Source: DASZKW01 sp035552775 (GTDB taxonomy: Bacteria > Actinomycetota > Acidimicrobiia > Acidimicrobiales > Palsa-688). Taken from it: 26,773 nucleotides of DNA. The translations under genes and the position numbers were made by a program. The notes beneath the pieces are model-generated. The model worked only from the letters and a program-made list of their open reading frames with translations, ran no database searches and was not told the origin of the DNA. Positions within the stretch are counted from its first letter, which is position 1; each line of letters starts with the position of its first letter. Below, piece by piece: positions 1 to 10,050 of this stretch. Location: NCBI GenBank assembly GCA_035552775.1, contig DASZKW010000080.1, positions 1 to 26,773 of the forward strand, written 5' to 3'.

Positions 1-87
1 GCGGCCTCCGGCCCCCCCTCCCCCGAAGAGGTCGAGGACCGCCACCACCAGTTGTCCCGGTCGTCAGTACCTTCGGGGCTCAGGCCC
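1..87. other. Left-edge stretch after acs; possible start of a truncated minus-strand gene
   Basis: Bases 75-88 form a short inverted repeat (GGGGC, loop of four, GCCCC) that overlaps the acs stop. It could act as a weak terminator, but no T-run follows. Beyond an in-frame TGA, a minus-strand reading frame opens and runs off the left edge; GTG codons at 48 and 45 could start a protein beginning roughly VVAVLDLFGGGG. About 16 codons are too few to identify anything, so this is only a possible partial gene. Confidence 0.2.
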
Positions 88-2059
<1,972 letters not shown>

Positions 2060-2067
<8 letters not shown>

Positions 2068-2965
2068 ATCCCGATCCTACGTGCCATTCGAGCAACCAGA
2101 GGGGGGAAAGGGCGGGCTCGCGGCGGCAGATGGCGCGGCGGTGCCGGTCGAGCTGGTCAAGGGCGATCGCAGGGCGGTGTGGGCGCTTGCCGGGAGCAAC
2201 GACAAGCTCGGCGGTGGATGCGACCACCCTGTCGACGACGGCGACGCGAGCGGGGCCGGCGTGGCCCAGCCACTCATCCAGCCACGCCTTCGCCGCCACC
2301 TCCGCCGGCACCCGCCACCCTTCGCCGACACCGGGGAAATCGAACTCGGCGGGGGCCGCCGGCACCAGGATCTCCCCTAGGCCCCCGTCTGGTGTAGCGC
2401 AGACGCGGACCTCGACCCAACCGTCGCCTCGCCGCTCCCACAGATCCCACGGCAGGGTTGAGACCCAGCCCACGGCCAGCACCACATGCGCCGCCGTCGC
2501 CGGGGGCTCGGCCAAGGAGGTGGCGAGCGGTCCCCGGCCCGGCGCGACCTCGGGCTCGGCGTCCTCGTGCCGGGCGCTGAACACGGGACCGAGGGCCAGC
2601 GACGGCGGCTCGAGGCGGACCCGGCCGGATTGGATGGCTCTCAGGGCCGGGTCGGCCTCGACCAGTACGTAGCGCAGGGCACCGGCGCAGGCCGGGGACG
2701 CGCCGAGCACGCCCGCGGCCACCGCCCCACCCCTCGCACCGTGCTCCACCACCACGAAGGGATCCGGGCGCTCGAGGTCCTCCCACCACCGGTCCAGGTG
2801 GACGGCCATTGTCGCGCCGACGCCCGGACCGGGCCCCTCGGCGACAGGACGCCCGGACAGGTTCAACGACGAGTACGGTAAGGGGCCGAAGCGCCGGGCT
2901 CGCGCGGCCACGGCGTCGGTGTCGGCGGGGGCTGCATAGGGCCACATACCGACGCCATTCTCCAT
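2060..2965 (-). CDS. Divergent MidA-like SAM-dependent methyltransferase
   Basis: The predicted protein is about 301 residues. Its N-terminal region (RRFGPLPYS, residues 24-32) resembles the GPIPF-type opening of MidA (COG1565, homologous to mitochondrial NDUFAF7). A Rossmann-like strand follows (FVVVEHGARGG, residues 70-80), then YVLVEADPALR, which is typical of a SAM-binding fold. The glycine motif reads G-A-R-G-G rather than the usual GxGxG, and the protein is shorter than typical members (about 350-400), so activity is uncertain. The longer frame upstream of 2965 is rejected because it runs into the strongly coding opposite gene. ATG 2965 physically overlaps the ATG of the divergent gene. 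ATG 2947 (MWPYAA) is an alternative, with GGAG 12 bases upstream. The gene overlaps acs by 8 bases. Family assignment is by motif recognition only; a different class I methyltransferase-like family is possible. Confidence 0.6.
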
Positions 2966-5900
2966 GAACAACGACCCTCCCATCCCCTCCGATCCCGTTG
3001 ACTTGATCACGGTCGAGGTACCCACCGGGGCTCGGGTCCTCATCGCGGCCGACCTGCACCTGACTGCCGCCACCACCCCGGCGTCGGCCCGGGCCACCGC
3101 CGAGGTGGCCACGGCCGTCGACGCCTGGACCGGGCCTGGGGTCCTCGTCGTCAACGGCGGGCTGTTCGACGGAGCCGGCGGCGGCGACAAATCTCCCGGC
3201 TCGCCCGACGCCGGGCGCGCCGTCGTAGACGCCCTGACCGCCCACCCCTGCCTGACCACCTCGCTGGCTTCCTTCGCCGCCGGGCCCGGGCGTCGGGTCG
3301 TGGTGCTGCCCGGGGCACGGGACCCCGAGCTCGCCTGGTCGCCGTCGTCGCGCGCCGCGCTCGGTGAACGGCTGGGCGCCGAGGTGGCCTTGGCCGTCGA
3401 GCTCGACGTCCACACCGCCGCCGGCGCACGGCGGGTGCGCGTGGAGCCGGGCCACCGCTACGACGCATTGTCGGCGCGCGTGGATCCCCGCAATCCCGGC
3501 GAGACCCCTCTCGCCCATCACCTGCGCACTGAGATGTTGACCAACGTGCGCCGCATCCAGGCCACAGGCGGGACCGGAGCGCGCTGGCTGGCGGGGCTGG
3601 ACGATCTCGATGACCCGGCCGCCTTTCCCCGCTTCCTGGCCTCCAGGCTGGCCTACCGCAAGTTGGGGCGCCACGCATGGCTCCTCCTGCTTCCCTTCGT
3701 CGCCGCCTTCGTCCTGCGCCTGCCGGTCAGCATCTGGCACGACGCGCAGGGCGAGCTGGCCGGCGGGCGCCTGGGCCTGCTCGTGGTCGCCACCGTGGTG
3801 GAGCTCGCCGTCCTCGCCGCCCTCGTCGTCGTGTCCCTGCGGCGCACGTGGGGTGCCATGGCGAGCATAGCCATAGGTGCCGACGCCGATGACGGCGGCG
3901 GCCGGCGGGATCCCAACCGCCTGGCGCGCCGAGCCGCCAGCGAGCTGGTCACCGCCGGAGCCGCCGGGCTGGTCACCTCCCACACGGCTCACCCCGAGTT
4001 GGTGACGCTGGGACCCGGGTTCTACGCCAACACCGGCTGCGCCGGCGACACGGTCAGCGAGGTGGCGTCCCGCCTGCGGGGGCTGGGGCTACCCGCGGTG
4101 TTCGTCGCGTCCCGCCGGATCAGCTGGGTGGAGATCGAGGCGGGGGCCGAGATCCACCTGCGCTTGGTCCACGGGCGCCAGGAACTCGAGGGCGCCACCG
4201 TCTTGGAGCGCCTCGTCGCCCTGCGCCCTTCGGCGTCGAGTGACCTACACCTAGATGTGGTCGCCACCTTCCCCGGCGGCCGATCGTGGCCGCCGGCGCC
4301 GAGCGACGACACCCGCCGCCGGCGGGTGAGGCGGGCGGCGTCGGTGTTCGTGGCCGCCGCCGGGTTCGTGTCCCTGGTCTCCGCAGTGGCCGAACCGCTG
4401 CGCGACCGCCTCCACTTCCTCCAGATGTTCGTGCCCATCGCCGTGCCCGAGGTCGCCGCTGCCCTCGCTGCCCTCGGAGGCCTCGGGCTGCTCATCCTGG
4501 CGCGCGGCGTGCGACGTGGGCAGCGCCGGGCGTGGACGATCTGCCAGGTGGTGTTGCTGGTGGTGGCCATCGCCCACCTGGTCAAGGGGGTGGACGTCGA
4601 GGAGACGATCGTCGCCTTGGCGGTGGCCGTGTTCTTGTGGGTGAACCGTGGTTCGTTCTCCGCGGCGAGCGACATCCCGCCGCTGCGTCGCGGGGTGCTC
4701 AGGCTGGTCGGCATCGGCGTGGCCGTGGTGGTCGCCGGCGCCGTCGGCCTCGAGCTCGGCTCGTGGTACACCGCCGCCCGCCACCACGGCCAGCACCGCA
4801 TCGGTTGGACCGCGGCTTTCCGCGCCAGCGTGGAGCGCCTCGTCGGGGTGCGCCACGTGGCTCTCCCCAACCGCCTGGACGAGTTCTTCACCCCGGCCAT
4901 GGCGACGGTCGGAGCGGCCCTCGCGGTGGCGCTGGCCTGGTTGGTGCTTCGCCCCGTGGTGGCCCGGCGCGCCCGCGGGGCCGGGGAGTGGACCCCTGAT
5001 GCGAAGGACGCCGACGGGGCGGCTGCGACCAGCCTGGCCCGGGCCCGCTCGGTGGTCGAGCGCCACGGCTCGGGGACGCTCGACTACTTCGCCCTGCGAC
5101 CGGACAAGCAGTTCTACTTCCGGGGTGACACCCTCGTGGCCTACGCGGTGTACAACGGCACCTGCCTGGTGTCGCCCGACCCCATCGGGCCACCGGCGGA
5201 GCGCGAGGAGGTGTGGGGTGCCTTCCGTGCGTTCGTAGACAAGCGGGGCTGGTCCCTCGGGGTCCTCGGCGCCGGCGAGGAATGGCTCCCCATCTACCGC
5301 ACGAGCGGCATGCACGACCTGTATGTCGGCGACGAGGGCGTGGTACGCACCGGTCGTTTCACCCTTCAGGGGGGCAGGTTCAAGGGACTGCGCCAAGCCG
5401 TCAACCGGGTGGCCAAGTACGGCTACACCATCTCGTTCCACGACCCCTCGGCGCTGGAACCGGGGCTGCGGGCCGAGCTGGAGGCGGTGATGACCCAGAG
5501 CCGGCGGGGCGACGTCGAGCGAGGTTTCTCGATGACGCTGGGCCGGGTTTTCCAGCCCGAGGACAAAGGACTGCTGCTCGCCGTGGTCCACGCCCCGGCG
5601 GGCGAAGGCGGCGCGCCCGGTCGGGCGGTGGCGTTCTGCCAGTACGTGCCCGCTCCCGGTATCGGCGGCTACTCCCTCGACCTCATGCGCCGCGACAACG
5701 GCGAGCACCCCAACGGGCTCATCGATTTTGCCGTCGTGGAGACCATCCGCCACCTCCAGGCCTCCGGCGGCGAAGGGCTGGGACTCAACTTCGCCACCAT
5801 GCGGGCCGTCCTCGCCGGCGAGACAGGCGAGGGATTGTCCCAGAAGGTGCAGGGTTGGCTGCTGCGGCGCATGGGTGATTCGATGCAGATCGAATCGCTG

Positions 5901-6062
5901 TGGAAGTTCAACGCCAAGTTCGACCCCGACTGGCTGCCCCGCTACGCCATCTACGACGCCCCCGAAAACGCCCTGTCGACCGCCATCGCCGTGGCGCGCG
6001 CCGAGTCGTTCTGGGAGCTGCCGGTCATCGGGCGCTTCTTGGTCCCCAGCGCCGGACCGTGA
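2964..6062 (+). CDS. Membrane fusion protein: degenerate calcineurin-like phosphoesterase domain plus DUF2156 (MprF/LPG-synthase-like) domain
   Basis: The protein has 1032 residues. Residues about 22-430 look like a calcineurin-type phosphoesterase interrupted by a two-helix membrane hairpin (about 236-293). Five to six more hydrophobic segments follow (about 456-472, 489-512, 521-540, 545-560, 574-598, 646-668). Residues about 690-1015 form a DUF2156 domain of the type that transfers amino acids from aminoacyl-tRNA to phosphatidylglycerol in MprF and LPG synthases. Motifs include LDYFALRPDKQFYF, GLRQAVNRVAKYGY and LWKFNAKFDPDWLPRY. The phosphoesterase metal ligands are mostly lost: D30 and H32 remain, but GDxxD reads GGLFD (65-69), GNHD reads GARD (117-120) and GHTH reads SHTA (339-342). 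The first domain is therefore probably structural or regulatory. No lysyl-tRNA synthetase domain is present. No clear Shine-Dalgarno precedes ATG 2964; TTG 3003 is an alternative. Lipid aminoacylation at the membrane is inferred, and the substrate is unknown. Confidence 0.82.
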   Translation: MNNDPPIPSDPVDLITVEVPTGARVLIAADLHLTAATTPASARATAEVATAVDAWTGPGVLVVNGGLFDGAGGGDKSPGSPDAGRAVVDALTAHPCLTTSLASFAAGPGRRVVVLPGARDPELAWSPSSRAALGERLGAEVALAVELDVHTAAGARRVRVEPGHRYDALSARVDPRNPGETPLAHHLRTEMLTNVRRIQATGGTGARWLAGLDDLDDPAAFPRFLASRLAYRKLGRHAWLLLLPFVAAFVLRLPVSIWHDAQGELAGGRLGLLVVATVVELAVLAALVVVSLRRTWGAMASIAIGADADDGGGRRDPNRLARRAASELVTAGAAGLVTSHTAHPELVTLGPGFYANTGCAGDTVSEVASRLRGLGLPAVFVASRRISWVEIEAGAEIHLRLVHGRQELEGATVLERLVALRPSASSDLHLDVVATFPGGRSWPPAPSDDTRRRRVRRAASVFVAAAGFVSLVSAVAEPLRDRLHFLQMFVPIAVPEVAAALAALGGLGLLILARGVRRGQRRAWTICQVVLLVVAIAHLVKGVDVEETIVALAVAVFLWVNRGSFSAASDIPPLRRGVLRLVGIGVAVVVAGAVGLELGSWYTAARHHGQHRIGWTAAFRASVERLVGVRHVALPNRLDEFFTPAMATVGAALAVALAWLVLRPVVARRARGAGEWTPDAKDADGAAATSLARARSVVERHGSGTLDYFALRPDKQFYFRGDTLVAYAVYNGTCLVSPDPIGPPAEREEVWGAFRAFVDKRGWSLGVLGAGEEWLPIYRTSGMHDLYVGDEGVVRTGRFTLQGGRFKGLRQAVNRVAKYGYTISFHDPSALEPGLRAELEAVMTQSRRGDVERGFSMTLGRVFQPEDKGLLLAVVHAPAGEGGAPGRAVAFCQYVPAPGIGGYSLDLMRRDNGEHPNGLIDFAVVETIRHLQASGGEGLGLNFATMRAVLAGETGEGLSQKVQGWLLRRMGDSMQIESLWKFNAKFDPDWLPRYAIYDAPENALSTAIAVARAESFWELPVIGRFLVPSAGP

Positions 6063-6163
6063 TCCCGGCGGGCCCCCCGGTCCGTCTCTCGGCCTCCCCG
6101 TCGAATGCGACAACGAGGCGACGCGCAACGGGTAGGCCTATCGTGGTGAGCCTCAGCTTGGAG

Positions 6164-6168
6164 AGGAG
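6164..6168 (+). promoter_or_regulatory. Ribosome binding site of the DUF3352 lipoprotein gene
   Basis: AGGAG lies five bases before the GTG at 6174. It favours that start over the in-frame ATG at 6183, which would be 14 bases away. Confidence 0.65.
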
Positions 6169-6173
6169 CTGCG

Positions 6174-7706
6174 GTGAGCGCTATGCGGCGGGTCCTGGCG
6201 GCACTAGGCGTGACCACGCTGGCGGCAACGGCGTTGGCCGCGTGCGGCAACACCACCGGCCCGGCGTCCACCTCGTCGATGGACAGCCTCGTCCCGTCGA
6301 ACGCCTTGCTCTACGTCTCGGCGTCGCTGTCGCCGCCGGCAACCCAGGGCAAAAACCTGGTCCAGGTGGTCGGTGCCTTCCCGCCCGCTCGGCCTTATCT
6401 GAAAGGCCAAAGCTTCTCCGCCATCGAGCAATCGCTGCTGGCCCAGGCCTTCGCCCATTCCCCGGTCAACTACCAGACCGACATCAAGCCCTGGGTCGGA
6501 GATGACGTCGGCGCGCTGGTACTGCCCCTCGGAGCGAACGGCACCACCCCGGTGGCCATGGTCCAGACCACGAGTGCTTCCGCGGCCCGGGCCGAGCTGG
6601 CCAAGCTGGCGGCGGCGCACCACCTCAACGCCCGGTACTCGTTGATCAGCGGGTTCGTCGTGCTGTCACCCTCCCAGGTGGGTATCAACGCCGTGGCGGC
6701 CCAAGCCAAAGCCGGTTCGGGCGGGCTCACCACGACCGCGCAGTACAGGTCTGTCACGGGCAAGCTGCGGGCCGGCGCCCTGGTCACGGGCTGGGCGAAT
6801 GGTGGAGCGCTCGAGCACATGGCGGTATCGCGAGAGTCCTCCCAGCTGTCGACGCTGCCGCCGCAGTTACGTTCGCTGTTGGGGGGCTACGGTGCGCCGG
6901 CGGGACTCGAAGGGGTGGCGTTCGACCTGAGCGCCACGCCCTCCGCCATTTCCAGCCAGGTGGTCGGCCAGTTCGCCAACCCGCCGTCAGCGCCCAAGGC
7001 CTCGTTGACATTGGCCGCTGGGCTGCCGGGCGACACCGTCGGCGAGTTGAGCATCGCCGACCTCTCGCATATCCTTTCCCGCTTCTTGAAGCTGATCCCA
7101 CAGGCGTCGTTGTCGGCCGCCGGCCAGTACGGGATCTCTCCGGCCCAGGTGCTGCCGCTGTTCAGTGGTGACACCACAATCGTGGTGGGGCCGGGCGTGA
7201 CCGCGGGCAAGGTTCCTGACTTCGGCGTGGTCGCCACTGAAGCCGACCCGGCGGCCGCGAAGAACCTGGTGGATACCGTGTTGTCCGCCGTTCGTCGCGC
7301 CGGGGTGCCGTTCACCCCCATCACCAGCGACGGCGAGGACGGACTGTCGGTCGCGTCCGGCCAGGCCGGCGTGGCGCCGGCGCTGGCCGTCTCGGGCAAC
7401 AAGCTCATCTTGGCCTCGTCGGTCGCCTACCTCCAACAACTGGCCCACCCCACCGCGAACACCCTGGGCTCGCAACCCAACTACTCCGAGCTGGTCGCCA
7501 ACTCGTCGGGTGGCAAGTCCACGGCACAGGTCGTGGTGGAGATGGCGCCGCTCCTCAGGCTCATCCAGGCGCTGTACCCCACCGCGTTGGACCCCGGCTC
7601 GACCGCCGACCAGGTCCTGTCCCATCTGGACGGCTTCGGATTTCGGTCATGGACCTCGGGTAACTTCGCCTGGGTCTCTGGGACCGTGAGCGTCACCTCG
7701 AGCTGA
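6174..7706 (+). CDS. DUF3352 family lipoprotein
   Basis: The predicted protein has 510 residues. The N terminus is a lipoprotein signal: Arg5-Arg6, a hydrophobic stretch, then the lipobox LAAC with the modifiable Cys at residue 24. The mature protein would be anchored on the outer face of the cytoplasmic membrane. The rest resembles DUF3352 (opening LVPSNALLYVSASLSP, then WVGDDVGALVLP and repeated alternation of small hydrophobic residues), a family without known function that is common in actinobacteria. The GTG start is chosen for its well-placed AGGAG. The gene stands alone on the plus strand, 111 bases after the membrane fusion gene, so co-transcription with it is possible but not shown. 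No catalytic motif is visible. Lipoprotein identity is clear; the family name comes from recognition of the sequence pattern. Confidence 0.85.
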   Translation: MSAMRRVLAALGVTTLAATALAACGNTTGPASTSSMDSLVPSNALLYVSASLSPPATQGKNLVQVVGAFPPARPYLKGQSFSAIEQSLLAQAFAHSPVNYQTDIKPWVGDDVGALVLPLGANGTTPVAMVQTTSASAARAELAKLAAAHHLNARYSLISGFVVLSPSQVGINAVAAQAKAGSGGLTTTAQYRSVTGKLRAGALVTGWANGGALEHMAVSRESSQLSTLPPQLRSLLGGYGAPAGLEGVAFDLSATPSAISSQVVGQFANPPSAPKASLTLAAGLPGDTVGELSIADLSHILSRFLKLIPQASLSAAGQYGISPAQVLPLFSGDTTIVVGPGVTAGKVPDFGVVATEADPAAAKNLVDTVLSAVRRAGVPFTPITSDGEDGLSVASGQAGVAPALAVSGNKLILASSVAYLQQLAHPTANTLGSQPNYSELVANSSGGKSTAQVVVEMAPLLRLIQALYPTALDPGSTADQVLSHLDGFGFRSWTSGNFAWVSGTVSVTSS

Positions 7707-7721
7707 CGGGCGACGGGGCGA

Positions 7722-7950
7722 CTGCCGCTACAGGGTTTGTCGATGATTCTGTCCGCGTACCTGGCGGAGGAGATCTTCGGACACCACCCCGAAGCCGTCC
7801 GGGAGATCGCCCGCCGGGGCGTTGTTCACCTGGTTCACCCCGGAGCTGTGTGCAGCGCTCGGGATCGAGGGAGCCCGTGAGCACCTCGAGGACCTGGCAC
7901 GCCAGGGCCTATTCGTGGAGAGGTCTGCTACCACTGCCGCCTATAGGCGT
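7722..7950 (+). pseudogene. Frameshifted remnant resembling the middle region of a MalT/LuxR-type (AAA-TPR-HTH) regulator
   Basis: Two plus-strand frames give complementary pieces of one recognisable pattern. From about 7743, frame one reads AYLAEEIFGHHPEAVREI. After a shift at about 7805-7822, another frame reads LFTWFTPELCAALG and then EHLEDLARQGLFVE up to about 7930. Large LuxR/MalT regulators have, just after their ATPase domain, a stretch of the form YL.EEVL..PPEVREFLL...(F/L)TPELCDA followed by L.eL.r.nLFv. The order and spacing match. Neither frame has a full ATPase or HTH domain, and the fragment is bounded by intact genes. I infer a decayed relic of a deleted regulator gene. The similarity is from memory of the family, so confidence is moderate. 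A possible -10 element TATAGG (7942-7947) lies at its end. Confidence 0.4.
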
Positions 7951-7993
7951 CCGACGGATACGGATCACCCTAAGGGGGTAAACGCGCTGCCCT

Positions 7994-9097
7994 ATGACCT
8001 CGACGTTCGGTATCGAGGAGGAGTACTTCCTGGTCGACGCGGGGTCGGGCGACCTGGTCAGCCGTGCCGGCGAGGTCCTGGGCCGTGCCCACGATCTCGC
8101 CGGCGATCAGGTCACTTCTGAGTTGAACCACTGCCAGCTCGAGTCCAACACGACCACATGCACAGACCTCGACGAGGCGACCGGCCAACTGGTGGGACTC
8201 CGGCGGGCCCTGGCGGAAGCAGCCGAAGGATCAGCGGCCATCCCGGTCGCCCTGGGCAGCCATCCCTGGTCGTCGTGGCACGACCAGGAGGTCAACACCG
8301 ACAAGGAGCACTACCGGACCCTGGTCGACCGCTACCAGCACGTCGCTCGCAGCCAGGTCATCTGCGGTTGCCACGTCCACGTGGCCGTCGACGAGCTCGA
8401 CGCCCGGATCGAGGTGATGAACGGAGTCCGGCCGTGGCTGCCCGTCCTGCTGGCGCTGTCCGCCAATTCGCCGTGGTGGGAGGGAGCAGACACCGGCTAC
8501 GCCAGCTACAGGACCCTCCTGTGGCGGGCGTGGCCGACAGCGGCCATGCCCACCCTGCTGAAGGACTTCGCCGACTACGAGCGCCTCGTCGGCAGCCTCG
8601 AGCAGGTCGGCGCCATCGACGATGCGTCGGCCCTCTACTGGTACGTGCGCCCGTCCGCAAAGCTGCCCACGCTCGAGTACCGGGTCTGTGACGTCTGCCT
8701 ACTGGTCGAGGACACGATCACCATCGCCGGCGTGGTGCGTGCCCTCACCGTGGCCACGTTGACGGGCGCGGCTGGCGCCGTCCCCACACCAACGGTGGCG
8801 GTACTCGACGCCGCGCTGTGGCGCGCGGCCCGCTACGGCCTGGAGGGCGACCTCGTCGACCCCCTGACCGTGACCCTGCAACCGGCGGCGACAGTCGTCG
8901 CCCACCTCGTCGACCTGGTCTCCGACGCGCTCCACGACGCCGGGGACTACCAGCGGGTGACCGGCGGCATCTCTGAGATCCTGCGGCGCGGCAACGGGGC
9001 GACGGCGCAGCGCCGCGCCCTGGACCACTTTCCCGATCCCGGCGGGGCGCTCGACGGGTTGCGAGCAATGCAGGCCGTCGACGGGATCGCCGGGTGA
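7994..9097 (+). CDS. YbdK-type carboxylate-amine ligase (glutamate-cysteine ligase family 2)
   Basis: The predicted protein has 367 residues, close to the usual 370 of YbdK/GCS2-type ligases, which join the gamma-carboxylate of glutamate (or a similar acid) to an amine using ATP. Characteristic motifs are FGIEEEYFLVD at the N terminus, SELNHCQLESNT, GCHVHV, SANSPWWEGADTGYASYRTLLW and EYRVCDVC, matching the metal- and ATP-binding segments of the family in order. ATG 7994 is the only sensible start, because an in-frame TAA lies at 7979-7981. The nearest purine-rich tract (AAGGGGG, 7972-7978) is 15 bases away, longer than usual. The gene converges on the amidotransferase with 36 bases between. 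True glutamate-cysteine ligase activity versus another amine acceptor cannot be decided from sequence. EgtA-like roles in thiol synthesis are possible, but no egtB or egtD is nearby. Confidence 0.9.
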   Translation: MTSTFGIEEEYFLVDAGSGDLVSRAGEVLGRAHDLAGDQVTSELNHCQLESNTTTCTDLDEATGQLVGLRRALAEAAEGSAAIPVALGSHPWSSWHDQEVNTDKEHYRTLVDRYQHVARSQVICGCHVHVAVDELDARIEVMNGVRPWLPVLLALSANSPWWEGADTGYASYRTLLWRAWPTAAMPTLLKDFADYERLVGSLEQVGAIDDASALYWYVRPSAKLPTLEYRVCDVCLLVEDTITIAGVVRALTVATLTGAAGAVPTPTVAVLDAALWRAARYGLEGDLVDPLTVTLQPAATVVAHLVDLVSDALHDAGDYQRVTGGISEILRRGNGATAQRRALDHFPDPGGALDGLRAMQAVDGIAG

Positions 9098-9110
9098 GGC
9101 CGGGCTGGGT

Positions 9111-9140
9111 GAGACGCGGCCCGGTCTCGCGCTTCAGCGC
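9111..9140. terminator. Possible convergent terminator region
   Basis: Two small inverted repeats sit between the convergent genes: GAGAC (9111-9115) with GTCTC (9124-9128), and GCGC-TTCA-GCGC (9129-9140), which spans the amidotransferase stop. There is no T-run, so intrinsic termination is not well supported. Confidence 0.2.
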
Positions 9141-10012
9141 AGGTCTGGGGCACGGTCGGGTTTGGGGGGGACCGCCGGCGCCGAAGCTTCGACGGGTACG
9201 GCTCGGTACTCGATCGCCAACGTGCGGCGGTGGATCTCCACAGCGGTCATGTTGTCGATGAGGCGCCAACCCTGCGACTTCGGTTGATCGATGCCGGACG
9301 AGGCGACGACGATCCCCTCCGCGCTCTCCCGGTAACCGAGCGAGTAGTACTGGTCCACCGACTGGGACGGCACAGGCGCCTGTCCGTTCGGGTTGAAAGC
9401 GGACACCACGACAACTGAATCGGGCGTGAGGCACATCGCGTTCAGGCTCGACGGCGACCACTCGGCGAAGAGCCTCACCACCACGTCGACGATCACGTCG
9501 GCGACGGAGCCGCCGCTGGCCTCCCGACCAGCCACCACGGCCAGGGTGTAGCGCTCGCTGTCGGTCGTGCCCCGCACCGTGGCTTCCCACTCAGGAGGCA
9601 GGATCTGGTGCAGGCGACTCATGGGATAAATGCCACCGTTGTGGGCCAGGGCAAAGTCACCCCGCACGAAGGGATGGCAGTTTTCCTCTGTGACGGCCAT
9701 CCCCGGGCTCGCCCAGCGGAGGTGGACGATTCCGGCGTCGCTGCGGACACTCGACCACGCCGCCGTGAACGCAGGATCGTCGGCTGCGCAAACGGTCGAG
9801 CGGGAGCTGCTCGGCGATAGGCCCGACGCGCGGCGAGGCGATGGGTCCGACGCGCGGCGAGGCGATGGGTCCGACGCGCCGTCCCACCATGCCATGCCCC
9901 ACCCGTCGGCGTGCACGCGCGCCAGCTCGGTGAACTGCGACACGACACGTTGTCCGCCGAAGTCTCCCGCTGTAGACGGCCGCCTGCTGACCCAGGCCAG
10001 TAACCGGCACAT
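9134..10012 (-). CDS. Class II glutamine amidotransferase (YafJ/EgtC-like)
   Basis: The protein has 292 residues. It begins MCRLLAWVS, so Cys2 becomes the N-terminal nucleophile after Met removal, as in Ntn-type glutaminases that release ammonia from glutamine. Further family signatures are ELARVHADGWGMAWWDG, GIVHLRWAS, ENCHPF and LAHNGGIYP (substrate and oxyanion residues), and TTDSERY. There is no synthase domain, so it is a stand-alone glutaminase like YafJ or the gamma-glutamyl hydrolase EgtC; its substrate is unknown. A 24-bp tandem repeat inserts DPSPRRAS units at about residues 47-63, between the first two conserved blocks, in what should be a surface loop. AGGGA lies shortly before the ATG. 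The gene follows nuoN by 38 bases on the same strand, so it may be read through from the nuo operon. It converges on the YbdK-type ligase. Confidence 0.88.
   Translation of the reverse strand: MCRLLAWVSRRPSTAGDFGGQRVVSQFTELARVHADGWGMAWWDGASDPSPRRASDPSPRRASGLSPSSSRSTVCAADDPAFTAAWSSVRSDAGIVHLRWASPGMAVTEENCHPFVRGDFALAHNGGIYPMSRLHQILPPEWEATVRGTTDSERYTLAVVAGREASGGSVADVIVDVVVRLFAEWSPSSLNAMCLTPDSVVVVSAFNPNGQAPVPSQSVDQYYSLGYRESAEGIVVASSGIDQPKSQGWRLIDNMTAVEIHRRTLAIEYRAVPVEASAPAVPPKPDRAPDLR
9825..9879. repeat. 24-bp tandem repeat inside the amidotransferase gene
   Basis: Two perfect 24-bp copies (9825-9848 and 9849-9872) are followed by a partial third (9873-9879). A diverged half-copy lies upstream (about 9810-9824). 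The unit is a multiple of three and encodes eight residues (DPSPRRAS), so the frame is kept. It probably arose by slippage or unequal exchange and may vary in copy number between strains. Confidence 0.9.
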
Positions 10013-10050
10013 CAGAGTTCCCTACCCATCGATGCGGTGTGCAGTTACGG

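Noticed and set aside
2966..3415. Upstream extension of the MidA-like frame to a start at 3415
   Set aside because: The added 150 residues are Ser/Ala/Thr/Arg-rich nonsense opposite the conserved N-terminal domain of the divergent gene.
4251..6128. 625-codon minus-strand open frame inside the DUF2156 fusion gene
   Set aside because: It is antisense to a well-supported coding frame with DUF2156 motifs; the product is His/Gly/Pro-rich and featureless.
7822..8121. 99-codon plus-strand open frame overlapping the YbdK-like start
   Set aside because: Only its first part (to about 7940) carries a recognisable pattern, explained as part of the frameshifted regulator relic; the rest is out-of-frame YbdK-like coding sequence.
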